Shown here piece after piece: positions 1 through 8,173 of a stretch of 55,148 nt of DNA (its first letter is position 1; each line of letters starts with the position of its first letter). The notes beneath the pieces are model-generated. The model was not told where the DNA came from, ran no database searches, and saw only the letters and a program-made list of their open reading frames with translations. The stretch comes from Extensimonas perlucida (GTDB lineage Bacteria > Pseudomonadota > Gammaproteobacteria > Burkholderiales > Burkholderiaceae_C), in contig NZ_VMYE01000021.1 in assembly GCF_007655255.1 (NCBI RefSeq), positions 1 through 55,148 on the forward strand. The letters run 5' to 3'. A program made the translations under genes and the position numbers.

Positions 1-127
1 CTATATGCCCAAGCCCGTCTGAACCCTTCGGGCATTGCGCCCACGACCACAAAAACGTCCACTCCTCGCCATGGCCAGCGTCAGGTCAGGCCCCGGCTCG
101 TCTGGGCACTGGTGTCTTTCACGTTAA
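1..127. repeat. Contig-terminal repeat, copy A (end of a multicopy sequence)
   Basis: Bases 1-127 are an exact reverse complement of 55022-55148, and the two copies diverge at the very next base (c at 128 against g). An exact 127-base shared end is what a de Bruijn assembler with k=127 leaves when two unique flanks join one multicopy repeat. The repeat is probably the end of an insertion sequence whose outer edge reads TTAACGTGAAAGACACC going into the element. A short frame ending YMPKPV-stop (about 2-22) could be the end of a transposase, but too little is present to name a family. Confidence 0.85.
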
Positions 128-130
128 CCA

Positions 131-724
131 ATGATGACAAGTGAATTGACAAACCGTCTGCTGGTCGAAGCAAACCCTGACATGACGCCGATGCCATCTC
201 AGGTGGTCATTTCGGGGTGCTCCGGCGGCGGCAAGTCGACCTTGCTCGGGGAGCTGCGGCGGCGTGGTCATGCGACCGTCGCCGAACCCGGGCGGAGGAT
301 CATCGCCGAGCAGATTCGACAGGGCGGCAACGCCTTGCCATGGACCGACATGGCGGCCTTTCTGCGGGAGGCGCTGCGCGTCGCCGCCATGGATCTCGAA
401 GGCGCGGCACGGGACGCTGGTCCGGTCTTCTTCGACCGAGGGTTGATCGACGCCGCTGCAGCGCTTCAACGACTCTACGGGGTACCGTTGGCGCAAAGTC
501 TGGGCGAATCCCGCCCTTATGGGCGGCTCGTGTTCCTCGCACCGCCCTGGCCGGACATCTATTGCGCAGACGAGGCGCGGCGGCACGGTTTTCCCGAGGC
601 TGAGGCGGAATACGCCCACCTGGATGCAACCTACCGGGCACTCGGCTACGAAGTCAGGTTGCTTCCGCGCGCCAGTGTGGCCGAGCGGGCCGACTTCGTT
701 CTCGAAGCGATTCATCGCTGCTGA
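131..724 (+). CDS. P-loop ATP-binding protein (AAA_28-like predicted ATPase)
   Basis: A 197-residue protein with a clear Walker A motif, GCSGGGKST, at about residues 29-37. An aspartate-rich segment FFDRGLID near residue 100 looks like a Walker B or substrate-binding motif of kinase-like P-loop proteins. It resembles small predicted ATPases of the AAA_28 group, whose cellular role is not established. The first ATG lies only 4 bp inside the junction with the contig-end repeat, so the native start may instead be ATG 182 or 191, just before the conserved core. It belongs to the ICE cargo. Substrate and function cannot be stated from sequence. Confidence 0.75.
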   Translation: MMTSELTNRLLVEANPDMTPMPSQVVISGCSGGGKSTLLGELRRRGHATVAEPGRRIIAEQIRQGGNALPWTDMAAFLREALRVAAMDLEGAARDAGPVFFDRGLIDAAAALQRLYGVPLAQSLGESRPYGRLVFLAPPWPDIYCADEARRHGFPEAEAEYAHLDATYRALGYEVRLLPRASVAERADFVLEAIHRC

Positions 725-1168
725 AGGCGAGACCAACTTGCGGCGGTTGCCCTGGATGCTGATCCGAACGCGGCCCTGCAGCATGCGTACTCACGTGCAC
801 CGTTGTCGATGAGCACGCGACGACACGGGCGCGGGCTACTGTCGTCGACAGGTGATAGGTCGGAGAAAACTGCTGGACATGGCAACGGCCGCCCTGTCTG
901 CCAAACCGCACGCAAGCGGAGCGTAGGGCAGAAACAGGAAGCGGGGCCGAAGGTGCTAGCCGAGCGAAGCGAGGGAACGATGGAAGCCCGACAGGGGCGA
1001 AGCCCCGAAGGGGGTTCGATGCAAAGCACGACAGCGCGACCGGTCATCTTCCTTGGCCGGGGAGGCCCAGACATCAATGCCCCCGTCTTTAGTCACGTCA
1101 TCAGCTCACTTGCACCATTGGCTAGCCAGACTATATGATTCATATATGTTTCATATAGATCAAAGCAC
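725..1168. other. Intergenic stretch with GC-rich stem-loop
   Basis: I see no convincing gene in these 444 bases; frames that stay open have no recognisable protein. Around 990-1015 a GC-rich inverted repeat (ggggcgaagcccc) sits next to gagcgaagcgaggg. This style of sequence is common in ICE and plasmid intergenic DNA. The right end holds the operator described separately. Confidence 0.4.
1131..1158. promoter_or_regulatory. Palindromic operator upstream of the ParD-like/MetAP pair
   Basis: CTATATGA (1131-1138) and TCATATAG (1151-1158) form a perfect 8-bp inverted repeat around a centre that contains CATATATG. The site ends 10 bp before the ATG of the ParD-like gene. An AT-rich palindrome in GC-rich DNA directly in front of a ribbon-helix-helix-like antitoxin gene is the usual arrangement of an autoregulated toxin-antitoxin promoter. 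The repeat is seen; binding is inferred. Confidence 0.6.
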
Positions 1169-1381
1169 ATGGGTATCGTGAACATCGACGAGGATCTGCA
1201 TGACCAACTGCGCAAGGCCAGCGCGGTATCGTGCCGGTCAATCAATGCGCAGGCGGCCTTCTGGATCAGGATCGGCATGCTGTGCGAAATGAACCCGACA
1301 CTGAGCTTCAACGACATCGTCACCCGTGAGCTGCGGGCCGCAGGCGTTGTGGCGCAACCCATCAAGATGGGGTCGGCATGA
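1169..1381 (+). CDS. ParD-like antitoxin-family protein
   Basis: A 70-residue protein resembling the ParD_like family (PF11903), small proteins related to type II antitoxins of the ribbon-helix-helix kind. The N-terminal part (IVNIDEDLHDQLRKASAVSCRS) fits the short strand plus first helix of such DNA-binding domains. The C-terminal half has FNDIVTRELRAAG. Its stop overlaps the next start (ATGA at 1378), so it is translationally coupled to a methionine aminopeptidase instead of a ParE toxin. A palindrome lies directly upstream, suggesting autoregulation. No ribosome-binding site is strong. Family assignment is from memory of the motif pattern. Confidence 0.7.
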   Translation: MGIVNIDEDLHDQLRKASAVSCRSINAQAAFWIRIGMLCEMNPTLSFNDIVTRELRAAGVVAQPIKMGSA

Positions 1382-2145
1382 CCAAGCGCCCAGAAGAAAT
1401 CGCGCTGATGGCCGAGTCAGGCCAGCTTTTGGCGCAGGTGTTCAGCCATCTTGATCGGCTGAACCTGATCGGCATGTCCACGATGCAGGTCAACGATCTA
1501 GTCGATGACTTCATCGTCTATGAACTCAAAGCGCGCCCGGCCAGCAAAGGGCAATACGGGTACGCCTACGCGCTCAACGCCTCCCGCAACCATGTGGTCT
1601 GCCACGGCGTTCCTTCCGCCAAGGACATTCTGCAGGACGGGGACATCGTCAATTTCGACATCACGCTGGAGAAGAACGGCTACATCGCCGATTCCAGCAA
1701 GACCTATCTGGTCGGCGAGGTGTCACACCAGGCGAAGCGGCTCGTGCAAGTGGCTTATGAAGCGATGTGGAAAGGCATCCAGGCCGTCCGCCCAGGCGCC
1801 ACGCTCGGCGACGTGGGCCACGCTATCGAGCGGCATGCCCGCAGGAATGGCTATTCGATCGTTAGGGAATACTGTGGCCACGGCATCGGCCGTGAAATGC
1901 ACGAGGAGCCGCAAGTGCTGCACTGGGGTAAACCGCGAACGGGTCTGGCGCTTCGGGAAGGGATGGTGTTTACCATCGAGCCGATGGTAAACAAGGGGCG
2001 GTCCGCCGTCCGAACAGAGGTCGATGGGTGGACGGTCGTCACGCGTGACGGGCAATTGTCGGCTCAGTTCGAGCATACCGTGGCCGTCACTGCGAGCGGT
2101 GTGCGCGTCTTGACGCTGCGCCCGGGCGAAAAGGCGTTGCACTGA
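1378..2145 (+). CDS. map: Type I methionine aminopeptidase (accessory copy)
   Basis: A 255-residue cytosolic metalloprotease that removes the initiator methionine from new proteins. All five metal ligands of the family are visible: D94, D105, H168, E201 and E232, each three positions before its E. coli counterpart. The substrate-site histidine H76 (CHGVPS) is also kept, so the enzyme should be active. It starts inside the stop codon of the ParD-like gene and probably depends on that gene for translation. The housekeeping map gene normally lies beside rpsB, so this is a second copy carried on the ICE. Possible roles are a stress-resistant isoform or a toxin-like partner of the ParD-like protein; neither is shown by sequence. 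Confidence 0.92.
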   Translation: MTKRPEEIALMAESGQLLAQVFSHLDRLNLIGMSTMQVNDLVDDFIVYELKARPASKGQYGYAYALNASRNHVVCHGVPSAKDILQDGDIVNFDITLEKNGYIADSSKTYLVGEVSHQAKRLVQVAYEAMWKGIQAVRPGATLGDVGHAIERHARRNGYSIVREYCGHGIGREMHEEPQVLHWGKPRTGLALREGMVFTIEPMVNKGRSAVRTEVDGWTVVTRDGQLSAQFEHTVAVTASGVRVLTLRPGEKALH

Positions 2146-2191
2146 TTCAACGTAGTGGACAGGAACGCCTTGCGACGATCCAATGGCCGCG

Positions 2192-2475
2192 TCAAACAAC
2201 GATCCGCCCGGCCAGCCGCTCATCGCGCGCACAGGCGCTCAATCGCTCCTCGGCACGGAACCACGGGTCGCGTTCGATCGGCAGGCCCAGCCGGCCGAGC
2301 ACCGTCGCCAGTTCGCCCAGACTGACCCAGCCGATTTCCGGCGTCCCAGGCCCAGATCGCAAAGACCAAATGCGTGGTCATTGTCATCGCCGAGATCAAT
2401 CTCGGTCAGCAGTCAAGCCACGTCGGCGTCCGGTGTGAACAGCTTGGCCACGAGACCGGATTGGCCCATACCCAT
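2192..2475 (-). pseudogene. Decayed DUF2958-family gene
   Basis: Read on the minus strand, two linked frames match the DUF2958 pattern common in plasmids and ICEs. VAKLFTPDADVA, then an in-frame TGA (2413-2415) where the family has a tryptophan, then LLTEIDLGDDNDHAFGLCD. A one-base deletion near 2340 shifts to PEIGWVSLGELATVLGR, and the reading ends at a TGA at 2192-2194. The N-terminal part also appears shifted. With one nonsense codon and at least one frameshift, no functional protein is expected. The function of DUF2958 is unknown. Confidence 0.7.
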
Positions 2476-2639
2476 CCACTGCACACAGTCAGCTTTTGGC
2501 AAGCGCGCAGGTCCGATCAGCGAGTCGGGGCGGACAGGGATGGTGAAAACGGGGCAAGGTGGTCTCCGCTTTGTTTGTCGCGTCGAGGCCTGGTTTCGGT
2601 TCGACTGTCACCGGATTGGCTTCCCTCCGGTGTTGTCTC

Positions 2640-3077
2640 ATGGACCCTCGCGCTGTTCCTCATGCCGCTCGCGCTCGCTCAGCATGGTTTGCTTCGGGCA
2701 TTGCCATCCTGGCATTGGCCACCCGCGCCGCCGCGGCGGAAGTATGGGTCGTTACCGACTCGCATCATCCGGTCCATGGCCAGGCTGACCGACACGTCAT
2801 CCTGGACGCTGCCGCGGTGCTTGAAGCTGACCTGGCCGCCAACCTACCCTCCGATTCAGAGCGCGCCAGCGCCATCGTCCAGCAGCGCCTGAAGCAGGGC
2901 GGTACGGACCTGCAGCGCAGGATCGGCACCGCCTACCAGGGCATTGCCGACGCCTGGAGCCTTGGCGTCACCAAGGTTCCGGCCATCTTGGTGGATCGCC
3001 GATACGTGGTCTATGGCGAGACGGACGTGGCCCGTGCGGTTGCCCGCATCGACCAATACCGGAGGACGCAGCCATGA
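2640..3077 (+). CDS. ICE transfer protein, TIGR03757 / PFL_4709 family
   Basis: A 145-residue exported protein from the ATG at 2640. It has a signal peptide (hydrophobic ASGIAILALATRAAAA, likely cut before EVWVV). The mature part resembles a thioredoxin fold without the CxxC pair; VPAILVDRRYVVYG matches the cis-proline strand, as in TrbC-like transfer proteins. It is the first gene of a tightly overlapping set (ATGA at 3074) that builds the periplasmic and outer part of the type G conjugation machine. An upstream in-frame ATG at 2559 would add 27 residues before the signal peptide and is less likely. Confidence 0.85.
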   Translation: MDPRAVPHAARARSAWFASGIAILALATRAAAAEVWVVTDSHHPVHGQADRHVILDAAAVLEADLAANLPSDSERASAIVQQRLKQGGTDLQRRIGTAYQGIADAWSLGVTKVPAILVDRRYVVYGETDVARAVARIDQYRRTQP

Positions 3078-4024
3078 CGAGGCGTCCGTTCGCGCCATCC
3101 CGGCGCCAGCGGTTGGCCGTCGCAGCGCTGCTGCTGGGGTGTTCCGCATCGTCCTTCGCACTGAACACCGCCACCATCGTGGCCTCCACCCTGTCGCCGG
3201 ATTGCATGGAATACCGCGTCACCGGCATCTGCTACTGGCTCTATTGCACCTGGACGGGATGCACCGTGCGCACCTCGGTCAAGGTGCGCCACTACATCCC
3301 GGATGCCGTGGTGTCGAGCTACTCGAACACCGGCGAGAACCCTTGGATCGAGGTGCGGGCGATGAGCCTGCCGAACCCGACCGCGAAGGCCGGCGGCGAC
3401 GGCACCACCAACGAGGATCACGAGAACAACCTGGCGAAGTTCAAGAACGCCGACGTCATCGGCCATCCCGGTGGCCATGTGTTCAGCCAGTTCGCCAGCG
3501 CGTCCGGCTACACCTGCGAGGGCGCAGGCACCGCCTTCATGCCCTATCTGCTGAGCACGCTCGACACGCTGGCATGGCGCTACAACATCCCCGAGGCGCT
3601 GTATCCGGAAGCACTGATTCCCGGCCGGCGCGAGATCGGCACGCGCACGGCCATGAATCTCTGGGGCAACGTCTATCCGCGTGGCGGCTTCCTGCACCAG
3701 GTGGATGACCACAAGGCCGCAGCCGTGGTCGCCCAGCGCGCGGGTGACATCGTGACGCGCCGCAACCAGATCCACGTCTACCAACCGCTGCTCGCCAGTT
3801 CGCGCGATGGCTACTGGCCGGCCGGCGCCCTGATGGAAACCGATGCCGCCACGGGCAAGTGGCAGGAGCTGACCCCCACGCTGTCCAGCAGTTGCGCGGT
3901 ATTCCCCCACGGCAATGCCAAGGTGCAGGCCCGGCGAGGCGACTACGCCTGGGCATTGTGGCGTCCTTATAGCTGCTGCCAGCGCCGCGGCCAGGTGTTC
4001 CTCGGCAGCGTCGATTTCCTGTGA
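3074..4024 (+). CDS. ICE transfer protein, TIGR03756 / PFL_4710 family (TraU-like)
   Basis: A 316-residue secreted protein with an N-terminal signal sequence (LAVAALLLGCSASSFA, cut before LNTAT). It is rich in cysteines in the first third (CMEYRVTGICYWLYCTWTGC), the pattern of TraU-like proteins of F-type and ICE conjugation systems that act in the periplasm in mating-pair formation. Length matches the family. It overlaps the preceding gene by 4 bp and is followed with no gap by the PFL_4711-family gene, so the three are one operon. The disulfide-rich region presumably needs host Dsb proteins. Confidence 0.88.
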   Translation: MTRRPFAPSRRQRLAVAALLLGCSASSFALNTATIVASTLSPDCMEYRVTGICYWLYCTWTGCTVRTSVKVRHYIPDAVVSSYSNTGENPWIEVRAMSLPNPTAKAGGDGTTNEDHENNLAKFKNADVIGHPGGHVFSQFASASGYTCEGAGTAFMPYLLSTLDTLAWRYNIPEALYPEALIPGRREIGTRTAMNLWGNVYPRGGFLHQVDDHKAAAVVAQRAGDIVTRRNQIHVYQPLLASSRDGYWPAGALMETDAATGKWQELTPTLSSSCAVFPHGNAKVQARRGDYAWALWRPYSCCQRRGQVFLGSVDFL

Positions 4025-4035
4025 GACCCGATGCC

Positions 4036-5433
4036 ATGACGACTTCATTTCCGAGCGCCCGTCGATTTCTGTACGTCGCATTGGCCGTTGTCGCAGCGTT
4101 GTGCTACTCCAGCGCCGGCGCGCAGACCAGCGTCAACGAGTACGGCGTCCAGCATCAAGGCAGCGTGATCGGCGACGACGTGCTCTACAGCATTGGGGGC
4201 GGCCGCGCGGTGTCCATGAGCGGTGCGGCCAACATGCACTCCATCGGCGTTGGCGTCGGCTGGAACAGCAACCTGATCTGTGGCGACATGAGCATCACCA
4301 CCACGCTGCAGAACCAATTGAACGGCATCACCAATGGCTTCCAGGCCATCATGTCCTCGGTGATCCAGAACGCCACCGCTGCCGTGGCGTCGCTGCCCGC
4401 CTTGATCATCCAGCGCGCCGATCCAGGGCTGTACAACCTGTTGACCAACGGGGTACTGCAAGCCAGGCTGGATTTCGATCGCAGCAAGCTGACCTGCCGT
4501 GCCATCGCCAATCGCATGGCCGACATGGCGGGTGGGCAGCTCGGCTGGGACCAGCTCGCCGAAGGCATGGCGCTGAAGCAGGCCGTCGCGAGCACCGATG
4601 CGGTCTCGGCGATCGACGACGCCGAGGCGAACCGTGGCAACAATGGCGTGCCGTGGGTCGGCGGAGACAACGCTGGCGGCGCGGGCCAACGTCCGGTGCG
4701 TGTGGTCGGCGACGTGACCCGCGCCGGCTACAACCTGCTCAATGGCCGTGGCGTCGGCGATGCCAGTTCGATTCCGCAAGCCAGTTGCAGCGGCAACCTG
4801 GCATGCCAGACCTGGAGTTCGCCCGATGCCGCCGCAGCCTGGGCCATTCGCGTGCTGGGCGAGCAGGAGCAGCGCACCTGCGATGCATGCACCAAGACCG
4901 TCACCACGCCGGGCGTTGGCCTGACCCCGCTGATTCAGGAGGAATACGAGGACAAGCTGCAGGCCCTGCAGGAGCTGGTCGCCGGCAGCCGTCCGACCAC
5001 GGCGCAGAACCTGCAGGCTGCGAGTAGCGCGTCGCTGCCCATCACCCGTGGCGTGATCGAGGCGCTGCGCGACGAGACGGACCAGGACATCCTGGCTCGG
5101 CGCCTGGCCTCGGAGGTTGCGCTGTCCAGCGTGCTGGAGAAGGCGCTGCTGCTGCAACGCACGCTGCTGACCGGGCGCAAGGAGCCCAACGTGGCCGCCA
5201 ACGAACTGGCCCAGAAGGCCGTCACCCACGAAAGCGACATCCTCGATCGTGAGATTCACAACCTGAAGGCAGAGCTGGAACTGCGCCGCGAACTGGCCAG
5301 CAACTCGCCGATGGCGATCATCCAGCGCCACAGCACCCGCGCCGCCGGTGCGCGTGGCATCTACGAGGGTGACCCGGTGCGCAATCGGGTCGATGAACTG
5401 CAGCGGCCGCCGTCTGGCGGAAGCCATCCATGA
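4036..5433 (+). CDS. ICE transfer protein, TIGR03755 / PFL_4711 family
   Basis: A 465-residue secreted protein. The chosen ATG at 4036 gives a normal signal peptide (FLYVALAVVAALCYSSAGAQ), cut before TSVNEYG. A GTG at 4021 overlapping the previous stop is possible and would add five residues. The central region is rich in Ala, Asn and Gly with scattered cysteines. The C-terminal third (about 300-440) is strongly helical with heptad-like ELxxxL spacing and may be coiled coil. It is known as a conserved ICE transfer component next to TraU-like and TraG-like proteins; its biochemical role is unknown. It overlaps the next gene by 4 bp (ATGA at 5430). Confidence 0.85.
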   Translation: MTTSFPSARRFLYVALAVVAALCYSSAGAQTSVNEYGVQHQGSVIGDDVLYSIGGGRAVSMSGAANMHSIGVGVGWNSNLICGDMSITTTLQNQLNGITNGFQAIMSSVIQNATAAVASLPALIIQRADPGLYNLLTNGVLQARLDFDRSKLTCRAIANRMADMAGGQLGWDQLAEGMALKQAVASTDAVSAIDDAEANRGNNGVPWVGGDNAGGAGQRPVRVVGDVTRAGYNLLNGRGVGDASSIPQASCSGNLACQTWSSPDAAAAWAIRVLGEQEQRTCDACTKTVTTPGVGLTPLIQEEYEDKLQALQELVAGSRPTTAQNLQAASSASLPITRGVIEALRDETDQDILARRLASEVALSSVLEKALLLQRTLLTGRKEPNVAANELAQKAVTHESDILDREIHNLKAELELRRELASNSPMAIIQRHSTRAAGARGIYEGDPVRNRVDELQRPPSGGSHP

Positions 5434-5780
5434 ATACCGTGGGGCGGTGCCTGCGCTGGCTGTCCAGCCGGCGTGCCATCCTGGTGCTGGTGTGGGCGGT
5501 GTCGCTGCTGATCGCCGCGACCGCCGTCAATGTGGTCGGCATCCGCATTGCGGGCGGCATCGAGGGCTGGCAGCGCTGGATGGCGGCGCAATCCGGGGCC
5601 TTCCTGGCCTGGCGGCTATTGCTGTACGCCGCCACCGCCTGGGGTTGGCTCTGGATGCGCCGTCGCCTGCGCGCGCGGGAACCGGAGGGCGCCGCCGGGC
5701 AGCGGCTGCTGCGCGCGGAGGTTGCGGCCATCGTCGCCGTGATCGTGCTGGAAGCCAGCCTGCTGACGCAGGCACGGTAG
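5430..5780 (+). CDS. Small ICE membrane protein
   Basis: A 116-residue protein with three predicted membrane segments: ILVLVWAVSLLIAATAVNVV (about 16-35), FLAWRLLLYAATAWGWLW (about 57-74) and VAAIVAVIVLEASLL (about 97-111). An arginine-rich loop lies between the second and third. It starts within the stop of the PFL_4711-family gene and ends 13 bp before the TraG-like gene. A small hydrophobic protein is regularly found at this point in ICEs of this family, so it is probably part of the mating-pair complex. No named domain is recognised. Confidence 0.7.
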   Translation: MNTVGRCLRWLSSRRAILVLVWAVSLLIAATAVNVVGIRIAGGIEGWQRWMAAQSGAFLAWRLLLYAATAWGWLWMRRRLRAREPEGAAGQRLLRAEVAAIVAVIVLEASLLTQAR

Positions 5781-5793
5781 CGCGAGGTTCGCC

Positions 5794-7317
5794 ATGACGC
5801 TGTACACCACCGACTACCTGGAGTACTACCTGACACTGGTGTCCTGGGTAGTCCACAACGGCATCTGGTCGGTGCTGGTCGCCAGCGGCATGTTCGCCGT
5901 CCCGTTCCTGGCGATCGTCATCCAGGAATGGTTGAAGGCCCGCGCGGAAGGCGCGGACGAAGGCAACAAGGGCGTGCTGTCCTCGGCTCGCATCGAGAAC
6001 CGCGTCTTCGTCGCCATCGTGGTGATCATGTTCGCGGGCATCCCCTTCATCGACGTCGATCTCAACACCATCCGCTACGACCGGTCGCGTTCGACCCAAT
6101 GTCAGGTAAGCGTCCCGGAGCCGACCGATACCGGCTGGTCGCAATCGTTCAGCACGATCAACAACCAGTCGGCGAAGGTGCCGGTGTGGTGGTTCGCCAT
6201 GCACGCGATCTCGCGCGCTATCACCGGCGCCTCGGTCGCGGCCATTCCCTGCGGCACCGACCTGCGGCAGATCCGCATGGACATCGACGCGACCCGCATC
6301 GACGATCCGGTGCTGGCCCAGGAGGTCAGCGACTTTACCCGCGACTGCTATGGCCCCGCCCGCGCCAAGCTGTTCATGACCCGGCCCAGCCTGAGCGAGG
6401 AGCAGATGCACGACGTCACCTGGATCGGCTCCAGCTACTTCGTCGGCACCGCCGGCTTCTACGACAGCTACCGCTCCAGGACACCGCGCGATGCTTGGCC
6501 GTTCGACGCCACGCGCGACGCTGGGCTGGCCCAGGTGCCCGGCGGGGGCGGCTACCCGACCTGCCGGCAGTGGTGGTCCGACGGCGGCCATGGCCTGCGG
6601 GCACGACTGCTGGCCCAGGTCGATCCCAACCTGCTGACGCGATTGGCGGGCTGGGCAGGCTTCCTGAGCCAGGCCGAGGTCAACGACTCGGTGATCCGCG
6701 CTATCGCAAGCCCTCGCCAGCAGAAGCTCAACCAGGGGGCGGTCTACACGGACTACGGTGGCCAGATCGACATGACGCTGCCCAACATCGTCACTCGTGC
6801 CGCCAGCGACGTGGGGCTGACCGTCGGATCACTGGGCTATTTCCCGGCGATGGACGTGGTGCGGCAGGCGCTGCCGATGGTGCTGTCCCTGCTCAAGATG
6901 GCGCTGGTCATCTGCATCCCGCTGGTGCTGCTGATCGGCACCTATGACCTCAAGACCATGGTCACGGTGAGCGTGGTGCAGTTCGCGCTGTTCTTCACCG
7001 AATTCTGGTTTCAGCTCGCCCGCTGGATCGACTCGACGATCCTGGATGCGCTCTACGGCTGGGGGTGGGGCTGGAACCGGCCGCACACGAACTTCGATCC
7101 GCTGGTGGGCCTCAACAACACCTTCGGAGACATGCTGTTGAACTTCGTGATGGCCACGATGTTCTTGATCTTGCCCACGTTCTGGGTGGCGGCATTGGCC
7201 TGGGCTGGTATCCGTGCAGGCAACGTGCTTCAAGGATTGAGTACTGGCACGCGGGATGCCGGACAAGCCGGTGGCAGGGGCGGCGGCTTGATGATCGGTG
7301 CGGCCAAGCAGAAATAG
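5794..7317 (+). CDS. traG: TraG N-terminal-domain conjugal transfer protein
   Basis: A 507-residue inner-membrane protein matching the TraG N-terminal domain of F-type and ICE systems, which acts in mating-pair formation and stabilisation. It should not be confused with VirD4-type coupling proteins that are also called TraG. Membrane segments are visible near residues 20-42 and 71-88, and a cluster of three or four lies in the C-terminal 140 residues (MALVICIPLVLLIGTY, VVQFALFFTEFWFQLA, MLLNFVMATMFLILPTFWVA). The periplasmic middle holds conserved cysteines. It closes the + strand transfer operon and is convergent with the DUF3742 gene. Confidence 0.88.
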   Translation: MTLYTTDYLEYYLTLVSWVVHNGIWSVLVASGMFAVPFLAIVIQEWLKARAEGADEGNKGVLSSARIENRVFVAIVVIMFAGIPFIDVDLNTIRYDRSRSTQCQVSVPEPTDTGWSQSFSTINNQSAKVPVWWFAMHAISRAITGASVAAIPCGTDLRQIRMDIDATRIDDPVLAQEVSDFTRDCYGPARAKLFMTRPSLSEEQMHDVTWIGSSYFVGTAGFYDSYRSRTPRDAWPFDATRDAGLAQVPGGGGYPTCRQWWSDGGHGLRARLLAQVDPNLLTRLAGWAGFLSQAEVNDSVIRAIASPRQQKLNQGAVYTDYGGQIDMTLPNIVTRAASDVGLTVGSLGYFPAMDVVRQALPMVLSLLKMALVICIPLVLLIGTYDLKTMVTVSVVQFALFFTEFWFQLARWIDSTILDALYGWGWGWNRPHTNFDPLVGLNNTFGDMLLNFVMATMFLILPTFWVAALAWAGIRAGNVLQGLSTGTRDAGQAGGRGGGLMIGAAKQK

Positions 7318-7331
7318 CTCCAACCGCCGGT

Positions 7332-7703
7332 TCAATCGTCTTCGAATCGTGGATCTGGGTCATCGCTGTAGTTGATGGGGTCGTAGGCAAGGCTTTCGCG
7401 ATGATCCAGCTCTTCGGCCTTGCGTCCGAGGAAATCATCGTCACCTTGCGGCGCTTGCTCCGCCATCCTGGCTGCCACAGCGAGAGCGACCAGCAACAGC
7501 GCCGCCCAGACCGAGACATACAGCAACACGCCGAGGGTCGCCAGCTTGACTCCCCAGATCAGCACCGCTGCACCGCCCGCCGGCAGTCCTTGCGCCATCA
7601 GCCATTGATGCACCCGACGCTCCGCGCGCAGGCAACCGCCCCATACACCGCCCAGCCAGCGGCCGAGTCGCGCTGCGGTGGTCATGCGTGCGGTGTGCTT
7701 CAT
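7332..7703 (-). CDS. DUF3742 family protein
   Basis: A 123-residue protein of the DUF3742 family, a marker of ICEclc/PFGI-1-type elements usually located right after the TraG-like gene and on the opposite strand, exactly as here. An amphipathic basic N-terminus is followed by one long hydrophobic segment (VKLATLGVLLYVSVWAALLL, about residues 52-71). The cytosolic tail is acidic and ends SDDPDPRFEDD. Function is unknown; location suggests an accessory transfer role. Confidence 0.85.
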   Translation of the reverse strand: MKHTARMTTAARLGRWLGGVWGGCLRAERRVHQWLMAQGLPAGGAAVLIWGVKLATLGVLLYVSVWAALLLVALAVAARMAEQAPQGDDDFLGRKAEELDHRESLAYDPINYSDDPDPRFEDD

Positions 7704-7759
7704 GGTTGGCTACCTCATGGTCGTTCCACGGTCGTTGGGCAAGGCCGTGCCGGTTTCCT

Positions 7760-8173
7760 TCATGCCTGCCGCGCCGCGAATGCTTCGGCGGTCATGATCA
7801 AGCCGGGAAAGTCCTCTCGCATGGCGAGAATGTCCGCATCCCCCGTGATCAACGCATCCGCCTTGCCGACATGCGCGAGCACCAGGAACACTTGGTCCTT
7901 CTTGTCGCGGCAGACCGGCAGGTCTGGCCATGGCGCAGGCAGTTCCACCACATCGGCGTAGGGCAGAAAGTCCGCCAGCAACTCCTGCTGTTCCGAGGTC
8001 GACAGCTTGAACTTGGGATAGGCCAGGACGCGCAGGAGTTCACTGGCCGTCTCCCGGCAGACAAGCGGCTGCAACTGCTGGTGCTGCCAGGCGTGGCGTA
8101 TCCAGGCCAGGCGTCCGGCACTGAAGATCAGCGCCGACAGCACGATGTTGGTGTCGAGGACGACCCTGCGCAT
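7760..8173 (-). CDS. PIN-domain toxin (putative toxin-antitoxin ribonuclease)
   Basis: A 137-residue PIN-domain protein of the putative TA toxin, PIN family group. The acidic active-site set is visible: D in VVLDTNIVLSALIF, E in ETASELLRVL, D in KKDQVFLVLA and D in ITGDADIL. Such proteins are Mg-dependent RNases. Its ATG (8171-8173) overlaps the stop of the upstream AbrB-like gene, the classical coupled arrangement; a GTG at 8176 is an alternative start. The pair sits among conjugation genes and probably helps keep the ICE in the cell. The RNA target cannot be predicted. Confidence 0.88.
   Translation of the reverse strand: MRRVVLDTNIVLSALIFSAGRLAWIRHAWQHQQLQPLVCRETASELLRVLAYPKFKLSTSEQQELLADFLPYADVVELPAPWPDLPVCRDKKDQVFLVLAHVGKADALITGDADILAMREDFPGLIMTAEAFAARQA

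Noticed and set aside
803-1138. 111-codon open frame in the gap before the ParD-like gene
   Set aside because: Composition is repeat-like, it runs through a GC-rich stem-loop, has no ribosome-binding site, and its end overlaps the operator region.
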